Part shown: in pieces, positions 27,228-34,677 of the stretch
Layout of the letters: each line of letters starts with the position of its first letter
Numbering within the stretch: the first letter of the stretch is position 1
Assembly (NCBI GenBank): GCA_910577375.1
Contig: CAJTLT010000003.1
Location: 138,414-202,413, forward strand
Length of the DNA stretch: 64,000 nt
DNA from: an uncultured Christensenella sp.
GTDB lineage: Bacteria > Bacillota > Clostridia > Christensenellales > Borkfalkiaceae
Direction: 5' to 3'
Position numbers and translations under genes: made by a program
Notes under the pieces: model-generated
Told to the model about the DNA's origin: nothing
What the model saw: only the letters and a program-made list of their open reading frames with translations
Database searches by the model: none

Positions 27228-28631
27228 TTATTTCAACTTTTTAAGAGCTTTCTTCGCTTCCTTGCTGCCGTATTCAACCGCTCTTTCATACCACTCGCGC
27301 GCCTCGTCACAATCTTCTTCAACGCCCATCCCCTCTTCATAGCACACCCCGACCATATAAGCCGAATCGCAGTCGCCCTGAAGAGCCGATTTTTTGAACC
27401 AGTTGAACGCCTCCTGCTCGTCCTCGTCAACCCCGATGCCGTTCATATAAAAATATCCTATTTTATACTGCGCGTCGGAATCGCCTTGCCTTGCCGACTG
27501 TAAAAACCAATATGCCGCATCTTCATCGTCTTGCTTTACGCCCAGCCCTTTATATAAATGCTGCCCGAGATTATACTGAGCTTCCGCCAAACCGTTTTCA
27601 GCCGCTTCCGCATAATACTTAACGGCAATCTCATTGTTTACTTTAACTCCCTTTCCGAACGCATAAACGTTGCCAAGGTTGTATTTCGCCATAGTGCTGC
27701 CAAGCTCCGCGCCCTTTTTATACATCTCTATAGCGGTCTGCATATTCTTTTTTACGCCGTCGCCGCGCTCGTAACAACATCCCAGATTGCAATAAGCCTG
27801 AAAATAACCGTTCTTCGCGGATTCGTTATACCAGTTGAGAGCCTCCTGCATATTTTCGCGCACGCCGAGACCGTATTCATAACAATAACCCGCATAGCAC
27901 TGCGCCTTTGCGTGTCCTTGTTTCGCCGCCTGTTTGTATAAAACAAACGCTTGTTCCGCATTTTCTTCAACGCCGTTGCCGTCGTCGTAACATTCGCCAA
28001 GACGGAACTGCGCGTCTGCAAGCCCCTGCTCTGCCGCAAGCGTAAACCATTTAACCGCCTCTTTATAATCACGCACCGCTCCGTACCCGTAGTAATAAGC
28101 TTTACCCACGCCGAGCTGACCCGTGGAATTACCCAAATCGGCGGATTTTTTATACCACTTCAAGGCTTCCTCATAATTTCTGTCCTCTTCCGAACCCGAG
28201 CCTTGTTCATAAAAATATCCGAGGTTGTTCATAGCCTGCACACAATTCTGCTCAGCCGATTTTTTGAACCAGTAAAGCGCTTTCTCCGTATCTTTTTCAA
28301 CGCCTATTCCGTAATTATAGCAAAGCGCCGCAAAACACTGCGCCTCGGCGTGCCCCAGCTCCGCGGCTCTCAAAAAATATTCTTTTGCTTTTACCGCACA
28401 GTTTTCCTCTGTTTCGCCGCCGACGCCGAGCTTGTAATTATAACAAATGCCGAGATAATACAAAGCCTCCGCGCAGTTTTCTTCTTCCGCCGCAGTCCGC
28501 CAAAGAGCCGCGGCGTCCGCGTAATTCTTTTCCGCATAAAGTCGGGAGGCTTTTTCACAAAGCTCTGCAGCTTTGGATTTGCCGTTAAACCCGTCGCATA
28601 TATCGTCTATAAGTTTGTTTTCTTTTTCCAT
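27228..28631 (-). CDS. SEL1-repeat (TPR-like) protein, first gene of the operon
   Basis: A 467-residue cytoplasmic protein with about 11 SEL1 repeats (for example 'AQCFAALCYNYGIGVEKDTEK' type units), preceded by a short N-terminal helix 'ENKLIDDICDGF' that is nearly repeated at the N-terminus of the next protein. It clearly arose by duplication with its neighbour. It probably acts as an adaptor, but no effector domain is present. A promoter lies about 25 nt upstream. Confidence 0.9.
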   Translation of the reverse strand: MEKENKLIDDICDGFNGKSKAAELCEKASRLYAEKNYADAAALWRTAAEEENCAEALYYLGICYNYKLGVGGETEENCAVKAKEYFLRAAELGHAEAQCFAALCYNYGIGVEKDTEKALYWFKKSAEQNCVQAMNNLGYFYEQGSGSEEDRNYEEALKWYKKSADLGNSTGQLGVGKAYYYGYGAVRDYKEAVKWFTLAAEQGLADAQFRLGECYDDGNGVEENAEQAFVLYKQAAKQGHAKAQCYAGYCYEYGLGVRENMQEALNWYNESAKNGYFQAYCNLGCCYERGDGVKKNMQTAIEMYKKGAELGSTMAKYNLGNVYAFGKGVKVNNEIAVKYYAEAAENGLAEAQYNLGQHLYKGLGVKQDDEDAAYWFLQSARQGDSDAQYKIGYFYMNGIGVDEDEQEAFNWFKKSALQGDCDSAYMVGVCYEEGMGVEEDCDEAREWYERAVEYGSKEAKKALKKLK

Positions 28632-28656
28632 ATTCAGGCTCCTTCCAATCCTTAAT

Positions 28657-28685
28657 ATTATAACTTATTTTATCATTTATGTAAA
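28657..28685 (-). promoter_or_regulatory. Promoter of the SEL1-SEL1-dgt operon
   Basis: On the minus strand TTTACA (28680-28685) and TATAAT (28657-28662) are separated by 17 nt. An RBS, GGAAGGAG, precedes the start. Confidence 0.75.
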
Positions 28686-28730
28686 GACCTTTAAAAAATT
28701 AAACTCGGTTGCATTGCTTATAAAACATAA

Positions 28731-28764
28731 ACACCGCCGCGCGGCAAAAGCCGCGCGGCAGTGT
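28731..28764 (-). terminator. Terminator after the M60-like gene
   Basis: A 15-bp GC-rich stem (28731-28745 with 28750-28764, one wobble) with a 4-nt loop lies 5 nt after the stop. T-rich sequence follows on the minus strand. Confidence 0.82.
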
Positions 28765-28769
28765 TTTTC

Positions 28770-31700
28770 TTACTGTTTTTTATTTTTATTTGCCGTTTCT
28801 GTCTTTGTTGCGGGTTTGGATTTAGGCGCAGTTTCCTTTTTTGTTTCGGTCTGCGGTTTCGCCGCCTTTTTAACAGGCGCTTTTTCCGTATGTTTTGCCG
28901 CGGGCTTAGGCTGTTCGTCTATACGGCTTTCCGCGTCTGCGGTTTTTTCCGCCTTTTGCTTTTTGGGCTTTTTCTCGCGGTTGTCAAGCTTTTCCACAAA
29001 ACGGTTTCCGAAAACCGCCTTGCGGAACTTAGGCAACGCGATAAGGCACGCCACAAATGCAACCGTTGCGAGGAATAAAAGCAGGAATACCACCAGCGCA
29101 ATCGTCAAAGCGTTTTCTTTATAAATGTTCGCCGCGTTTATAAGATTTGCCGTGTAAGGCATACCCACCACGTTCAACATAACTTTGTCCGCAGAAGTTG
29201 TAATTATTTCCACAGTATGCTCCTTGTTTTCAAGATTTTCTTTATTGAACACCAGCTTGCGCGATTCCGCCGTAGCGCTGTTCATATCTATCGTGCTTGC
29301 TTTCTTGCCGTCAATATAAACGTCGGCTGTTCCGTAGCCTTCGCCCGTCGCTGCGTAAAGCGAAATGCTTTCGCCCACAAATTTTATAACAAGCTTTTCG
29401 TTTTTGCTCTCGGATATCATATATCCGTTAGGCTCGCTCTCTATCGAAGAAGAGTTTTTCCATCCTTCCGTTGCAAAAAACTTATTGCTAGTCGGCGGCA
29501 AAACCTGCTGCGTAACGGATTTTATTCCCGCGTCGAATTCCGCAAGAACGGAGAAATTTCCGCCCGTAGTTCCCTTAACAAGCAGCCTTAAATATCTGCC
29601 GCTTACTTCGGGGAAATTCATCGTAATGGTCGTTGATTTATAAGAATCCCTGTCAGCGGTCGCAACCGTTTTCCATTCGCCGTCAAGGCTGTCGGAAATC
29701 TGCAGTTCGCAGTCGGTTATATAAGAGTTAACGTTGTTTCTCGTAGTAACCGCAAAGAAGTTAAACATCTGCTCTTTCGAAGTATCGATAATAAACTCGT
29801 GCGGACTTTCGGGCGTTATTTTCGGCACTCCGCCGCCGTAAGTAGTATGTAAAACCGTACCCGCCTGACCGTCTATCAAAAACTGCCAGCGGTCATATTC
29901 CACAACGCTTCCCTCTATGGGCTTGCCCGTTTCGAGGTCAACCTGCTGTTCGGTATAAAATCTTCCGTCAACAATATTTTCGGGCGCTTTCACAACCTTC
30001 CATTCGCTTTTATCCGTACCCGAAACGGAAAGCTTTATATTATCCTTTTTGGAAACTATAAACTGCGGCTCGAAAACAAACTCTTCGATAGTCTGACCTA
30101 TCGGAACGTCGGGGTGGAAAACGTCAGAAGTTTCAAACACCGCAAACTCGTCGCCCTCGTATTTGTATGCCATAGAAGCCGAACCGTTGCCGCCCGCATT
30201 TACGTTGAATAATCTCACCGCATAATATTTACCTTCCACAACGGTGCGTTTTATATCCATATCCTTATAAACGTTTGTATAAGTCGATACGGTGCCGAGC
30301 TCTTCAAGGCTGTCAAAATCCTCTCCGAAGTAGAATTTCAGCCAGTCGTCGGCTTTTACGCTAAACGAAACCTCGCCGCTTTTAGGCGCTTTCCAGTAAA
30401 ATTCCGCAATGCGCACATCTTTATCGCCAGAGCTTTTATAAGACGGTATATATCCGTAATTAATGCTCTCAGTCCTGTCCGGGGATTTTGAGCTTACTTC
30501 GGCCATAACCCCGTCCCAATCCTTCGCCTTGACGTTGTCATAGGACATTATTCTCGAGCCGTTATATGTAATTCTCAAACTTACAGTTAAAGTATGTATA
30601 ACTCCGTCCGCAAGTCTTACGTCAAAAGAAAACTCGTCGGCAGTTCCCGTATAATCCTTTTTAAAAGAATAATACCACTTGCCGTTTTCCTGCCTTATTT
30701 TTCCGTGTTCGGGGTTGCTTACCGAAAGTATCTCGAATCCCTTGCTTTCTTCGGTATCGAATCCGCTAATCGTTTTTCCAATAAGGTCGAACTCCACGTC
30801 GTTTCCGTAAGAAACTATGTAATCGCCCGCGGTTTTAACTCCGTCTATTCCGCCCGCATAATAGCTTGAAACCGGCGTATAGTTCGGCAGCGATTGCATT
30901 TCGGAAAGCTGTTCTGCGGTAAACATATCGTCCGTTATATTCGCACAGTAGAACTCGTTGAAGTAATTAACGAAGTTCATTCCGTAAATAAGCGAACAGC
31001 GGTACGCAAAGTCGGAACGCTTGTTGCCTTTTGTTCCGCTCTCTGCGTAAGAGGGGTTCTCCTTATACGTGTAAAGCAACTCATAAAACTTTTCCGCGCC
31101 GAAAGAATGCATTATATTCGCATACATTCCAAGGCACTGGAAGTAACCGTAAGACCCGTCGTCGAAATCGCCTTTCTTCCCTTTAAAAGTCAGCGTTTCC
31201 GTCAGAACGTTGTAAGGGTTTGCATAAGCTCCGTGTTCAGCGCCTCCGCCGCTGCGGATTGTCGTTCCCACGTCGCAGAACATTATATAGGCAAGCAGCG
31301 TCAAAGCATTGTTTCTTACCTCGCCTTCTCTTCCCGTGGCAAACCCCCATATATTGCCGTAAGCAGTGGCGTGGGTATGCCCGATTTCGTGCAGCGTTCC
31401 CCACGTTCCTCTTTGCAAAAGTCCGCGGTAATTCATCGCGTCGTCAAACCAACCCGTAGGCTGGGCGAACGAATAATTTCCCAACGCAACGGCAGCCCCC
31501 GCGGGAACGTGCCAGTCGAACATTATTTTGTTAAATCGGTTATAAGTACCGCCCGTGAACGATTCGTTTACAGAAAGGAACGAATGCCACAGCATCGCAA
31601 GCTTATCAATCTCGTCAGTCTTTACCCTGCGCATATATTGCGTCGTACCCATTTCTCCGGTATAGCCTATAAGCTCTCCGTTTTCGGTATCGAGCACGGC

Positions 31701-32972
31701 TATAACGCCGGGCGCCTGGCGCAGATACTGGTCGAAATATTGCGGCGTAGTCACTCCGAGTATGTAGTGCGGGGTTTCAACCGCTCCCGTAAAGGTTGTT
31801 TTCGCCTTAGAGTAACAGTTGTTCATTCCTATATGAATACATCCGCCGAAAGGAGTTCCTATCGTATACGTTTTATTTTCGGTCAAGGTAAATTCCGCAA
31901 TTACCCAAGGTGCGCGCGCATGTTGCCTTGCCCACTGGCTTTGGTTTGTAACTTCGCCTTCCGTCATTTTGTTGTTTGCTACAAGCACGTCGGCTTTTGT
32001 GAAATAAGCGTCTACCGAATTAGATTTAAGCGGAGTTCCCTTCCCCTCCGTAATCGATTTAAATATAACGTCGTCTTTCTGCAAACCGCCGCGCCAAGCA
32101 AGTGAATTCTGCAAACCTATAATAACAGATAACTTTTCGCCGGCTTTTAAGCCCTCAACCTTTACCGTAACGGGCTCGCCCGCGGGCAAATAAAGCCCCG
32201 AAGCGTGATAAGAACGGTAAAGCGGGTCCAGAGTTATTTCTTTTTCAACCGCGTTGTTCTCTCCTAAAACGGCGCCGTATTGCGCGTCCGCAGAGGGATG
32301 CTTTTTAAGCCACGACGCAAATTCGGCGTTAATTCCGTCTTCGTTGCTTGCAGTTTCCGCAGAAAGACGCGCCGCGTCCATCGCAAGATGCTGTCCCTGC
32401 GTCATAAGCATATACTTATAAAACGAGCCGTCAGCCGAAGCGGGGTCAACGGAAACGCCGCTCATCGTTCCGTTTGAAAAAGCATATTTGACAGAGCCGT
32501 CCTCATACTTCAAAGGATTGCCCTTATTGTCTTTCAGATATGTACCGTCGCAAGCTTGTTTGGGCGAAGGGTACTGTCTGAATTTAATCGTCGCCGTATT
32601 TTTGTTCCCTTCGGTCGTCACAAGCGAACCGTAAACGGGGTCGATAGTATTGTTTTCGCTGTCATAAACAAGCGAAAAATCGTCGCTCAGCATTTCCGTC
32701 TTTGCGCGCGGCAAATTTCTTTTAGTCACGTTCATCGTATCCGCGCGCACGGTAGCCTGCACGTCGGAAAGATTTTCGTAATCATACTTTTTAAGCGCAA
32801 ACTGTTCTTCTGTCGGCAGCTTGCTTTCGGGTATTTTATATACAATACCGTCAACTCCGCACGAAGAAGCCAAAACCGCGGAAACCACTGTAACCGCAGC
32901 CACGGCAAAACACATTGCCGCGCGCTTGAAAATTTTTGCTTTTCCGAAAGGTCTCTTTATTCTGTCTTTCAA
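28770..32972 (-). CDS. Large M60-like (enhancin/mucinase family) metallopeptidase lipoprotein
   Basis: This 1400-residue exported protein has a lipobox ASSC (Cys38). A peptidase M60-like core contains the zinc motif HEIGH (528-532) inside 'GTLHEIGHTHATAYGNIWGF', with the downstream 'GREGE' offering the third ligand. Further on are beta-sandwich domains resembling PA14/F5-8 carbohydrate-binding modules (for example 'YKSTTITMNFPEVSGRYLRLLV' with 'LFNVNAGGNGSASMAYKY'). Near residue 1310 is a single membrane span and then a Lys/Ala/Pro-rich tail of about 75 residues. M60-like enzymes cleave mucin-type glycoproteins, so attack on host mucin is likely. The two anchors (lipid at the N-terminus, membrane span at the C-terminus) are unusual. 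Confidence 0.88.
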   Translation of the reverse strand: MKDRIKRPFGKAKIFKRAAMCFAVAAVTVVSAVLASSCGVDGIVYKIPESKLPTEEQFALKKYDYENLSDVQATVRADTMNVTKRNLPRAKTEMLSDDFSLVYDSENNTIDPVYGSLVTTEGNKNTATIKFRQYPSPKQACDGTYLKDNKGNPLKYEDGSVKYAFSNGTMSGVSVDPASADGSFYKYMLMTQGQHLAMDAARLSAETASNEDGINAEFASWLKKHPSADAQYGAVLGENNAVEKEITLDPLYRSYHASGLYLPAGEPVTVKVEGLKAGEKLSVIIGLQNSLAWRGGLQKDDVIFKSITEGKGTPLKSNSVDAYFTKADVLVANNKMTEGEVTNQSQWARQHARAPWVIAEFTLTENKTYTIGTPFGGCIHIGMNNCYSKAKTTFTGAVETPHYILGVTTPQYFDQYLRQAPGVIAVLDTENGELIGYTGEMGTTQYMRRVKTDEIDKLAMLWHSFLSVNESFTGGTYNRFNKIMFDWHVPAGAAVALGNYSFAQPTGWFDDAMNYRGLLQRGTWGTLHEIGHTHATAYGNIWGFATGREGEVRNNALTLLAYIMFCDVGTTIRSGGGAEHGAYANPYNVLTETLTFKGKKGDFDDGSYGYFQCLGMYANIMHSFGAEKFYELLYTYKENPSYAESGTKGNKRSDFAYRCSLIYGMNFVNYFNEFYCANITDDMFTAEQLSEMQSLPNYTPVSSYYAGGIDGVKTAGDYIVSYGNDVEFDLIGKTISGFDTEESKGFEILSVSNPEHGKIRQENGKWYYSFKKDYTGTADEFSFDVRLADGVIHTLTVSLRITYNGSRIMSYDNVKAKDWDGVMAEVSSKSPDRTESINYGYIPSYKSSGDKDVRIAEFYWKAPKSGEVSFSVKADDWLKFYFGEDFDSLEELGTVSTYTNVYKDMDIKRTVVEGKYYAVRLFNVNAGGNGSASMAYKYEGDEFAVFETSDVFHPDVPIGQTIEEFVFEPQFIVSKKDNIKLSVSGTDKSEWKVVKAPENIVDGRFYTEQQVDLETGKPIEGSVVEYDRWQFLIDGQAGTVLHTTYGGGVPKITPESPHEFIIDTSKEQMFNFFAVTTRNNVNSYITDCELQISDSLDGEWKTVATADRDSYKSTTITMNFPEVSGRYLRLLVKGTTGGNFSVLAEFDAGIKSVTQQVLPPTSNKFFATEGWKNSSSIESEPNGYMISESKNEKLVIKFVGESISLYAATGEGYGTADVYIDGKKASTIDMNSATAESRKLVFNKENLENKEHTVEIITTSADKVMLNVVGMPYTANLINAANIYKENALTIALVVFLLLFLATVAFVACLIALPKFRKAVFGNRFVEKLDNREKKPKKQKAEKTADAESRIDEQPKPAAKHTEKAPVKKAAKPQTETKKETAPKSKPATKTETANKNKKQ

Positions 32973-32983
32973 TTTTATCTCCT

Positions 32984-33556
32984 TTAAAGGTTTAATTCAA
33001 AATATGTATTTTTTCTCTTGAATACGCGTTTAAGCTGCAACTGCCACAGTATAACGTCTATATCCGCTTTTCGGCATGTGCATTTGTCGCCGTCTTTGAA
33101 TTTGCATTCAAGCTGTTCGTTAACGCATAAGCTTCTGTTATCCGCAAACATATCGCGGTGCGCTGTCTTTTTATGTCTTAAAATAGATTGTCTTACTATG
33201 CAAACTTCCCCGCGGCTTTCGTCCAAACGAATTATTCTGTCCCGCGGGATATAAAGAATACTGTATAAAAGCTCCTCAAGCCGTTCTTCGAACTTTCCAG
33301 AAAGCCATAATCCGGCGATAAAGGTTTCCGCCTTCAGGTTCACGCGGTAATGCACTTCCTTTTTCCGCCCCTTGGTTAAAACGGCGCAAAGCACTCTTCT
33401 TAAAATAAATTCCCCTTCGCTCAGAACAGACTTGTGCGCGTGGATATAATCGAGTACCGCCGCAGCCTCTTTGCCGCTCATCTTTATATCCAGAAATTCA
33501 AGCTGCAAACTGACGGTTTCGGCAGTACCGCTCAAAGCCAGCATTTCGCTTTCCAT
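32984..33556 (-). CDS. Hypothetical protein upstream of the M60-like gene
   Basis: A 190-residue soluble protein that I do not recognise. It is mixed alpha/beta, with 'SGKEAAAVLDYIHAHKSVLSE' near the start. A basic C-terminal third contains four cysteines ('SLCVNEQLECKFKDGDKCTCR'), which might bind metal. It starts the unit that ends with the M60-like peptidase (11-nt gap), so a regulatory or accessory role is conceivable but not shown. Its promoter has a TTGACA box. Confidence 0.7.
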   Translation of the reverse strand: MESEMLALSGTAETVSLQLEFLDIKMSGKEAAAVLDYIHAHKSVLSEGEFILRRVLCAVLTKGRKKEVHYRVNLKAETFIAGLWLSGKFEERLEELLYSILYIPRDRIIRLDESRGEVCIVRQSILRHKKTAHRDMFADNRSLCVNEQLECKFKDGDKCTCRKADIDVILWQLQLKRVFKRKNTYFELNL

Positions 33557-33573
33557 TTTTTTACCTCTGATAC

Positions 33574-33602
33574 ATATTAATTAATAATCGCAAAAATGTC
33601 AA
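33574..33602 (-). promoter_or_regulatory. Promoter of the M60-like operon
   Basis: On the minus strand TTGACA (33597-33602) and TAATAT (33574-33579) are separated by 17 nt, with an RBS AGAGG before the start at 33556. Confidence 0.65.
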
Positions 33603-33651
33603 CTTCCGCGCCGCACTAAAATTCCGTACAGCCACCGCTTAAAAATATATA

Positions 33652-34098
33652 TCACAGTTTCAGCCGCTTTTCGAAATATACCATATCGGTAAGTCTCACC
33701 CCGCCCTCTATTATGGGATAATCATAATTATCGGTAAAAAAATTTTTTACGGTATGCGCTCTTGTAAAACCGCATTTCTCATAAAAAGGCACGGTAAGCG
33801 AGCTTTCGCCCGTTCCCGCACGTAAAACCGAGAAATCTTTTTTATACCTTTCGCAAACAAATTCTATAAGCGCTTTGCCGTAACCGCATTTTCTGTATTC
33901 GGGCAATACCGCAATATTTTTTATTTCCGCAACGCCGCCGCCCGTGTCGCAGACAACCGCTTCCCCTTTAATTCCGCCGTCGTCCAAAACAAACATAATT
34001 CCGCCGTCAAGATATCTGTATATCATACTCTCCTGCTCATCACCTATAAGCAGCAAATCAAGATATTTTTTCTTGTCGGAAACTTCATAAATTTTCAC
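33652..34098 (-). CDS. GNAT-family N-acetyltransferase
   Basis: A 148-residue single-domain protein with the acetyl-CoA site 'IAVLPEYRKCGYGKALIEFV' and the following 'YKKDFSVLRAGTGESSLTVPFYEKCGF' pattern of the GNAT fold. The substrate is unknown. It stands alone between two other units. Confidence 0.88.
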   Translation of the reverse strand: MKIYEVSDKKKYLDLLLIGDEQESMIYRYLDGGIMFVLDDGGIKGEAVVCDTGGGVAEIKNIAVLPEYRKCGYGKALIEFVCERYKKDFSVLRAGTGESSLTVPFYEKCGFTRAHTVKNFFTDNYDYPIIEGGVRLTDMVYFEKRLKL

Positions 34099-34192
34099 AA
34101 TTGCCCCCGTAATATGTTTTATTTAAAGCAATTTCATATAAATATTTTATCATCAAACAACGGCAAAATCAACCAGACAACATATAAAATAA

Positions 34193-34220
34193 CGGATACC
34201 GCGCAACCGCACGATATCCG
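34193..34220 (-). terminator. Terminator after the small lipoprotein
   Basis: CGGATA/TATCCG arms with an imperfect GC-rich inner stem lie about 29 nt after the stop at 34249. TTATTTTAT follows on the minus strand. Confidence 0.55.
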
Positions 34221-34248
34221 AATATTGCCTGTCAGTTTTTAATGTTTA

Positions 34249-34647
34249 TTATTTTCTGGTCAAGGTAACGTCGAAAGTTCCGTCGCGTCCCTGTATAGAA
34301 TAAACGATAGTGTAAGTCGAACCGTCTTTTGTGGATTTCAAAGTAGTCGCTTTATCGCCTTCGCCGAGAACAACCGTATAAACGTCGTTTTCAAACGTCC
34401 AGGTTCCGGTCTTGCAAAGCGATTTAACGATTTGCTGTGCAGTCTGCATTTCGCTGTCCGTAGTTACGTCGTAATCGCAGGTACCGTCGCCGTTAAGCGT
34501 AAGAGTATGGGTAGTTTCGATACTCATTATTTCCTTTTCTCCGGTGAAAACCACTTCGGAAGAGCACGCCGCAATCATAGCAATGCTGCAGCACAAAGCA
34601 ACGATTAAAGCCAAAACAGGTATAATTTTTTTAACTGAATTTTTCAT
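34249..34647 (-). CDS. Small lipoprotein of lipocalin-like character
   Basis: A 132-residue protein with a lipoprotein signal (lipobox IAAC, Cys28), followed by about 100 residues of predicted beta strands ('HTLTLNGDGTCDYDVT', 'GTWTFENDVYTVVL', 'GSTYTIVYSI') resembling lipocalin-like or DUF domains that begin with a 'GTW' strand. It lies 30 nt downstream of the membrane-bound GH3 gene and is probably in its operon. The function is unknown. Confidence 0.75.
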   Translation of the reverse strand: MKNSVKKIIPVLALIVALCCSIAMIAACSSEVVFTGEKEIMSIETTHTLTLNGDGTCDYDVTTDSEMQTAQQIVKSLCKTGTWTFENDVYTVVLGEGDKATTLKSTKDGSTYTIVYSIQGRDGTFDVTLTRK

Positions 34648-34677
34648 TTATTTTTCTCCTTAATTTTAAAAGCCGCC

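Noticed and set aside
27228..28631. Repetitive DNA of the SEL1 genes considered as a repeat element
   Set aside because: The periodicity (36 residues) is explained by SEL1 protein repeats.
30894..32105. Long plus-strand frame (403 codons) opposite the M60-like gene
   Set aside because: Antisense shadow of the HEIGH-containing protein, with basic composition and no recognisable domain.
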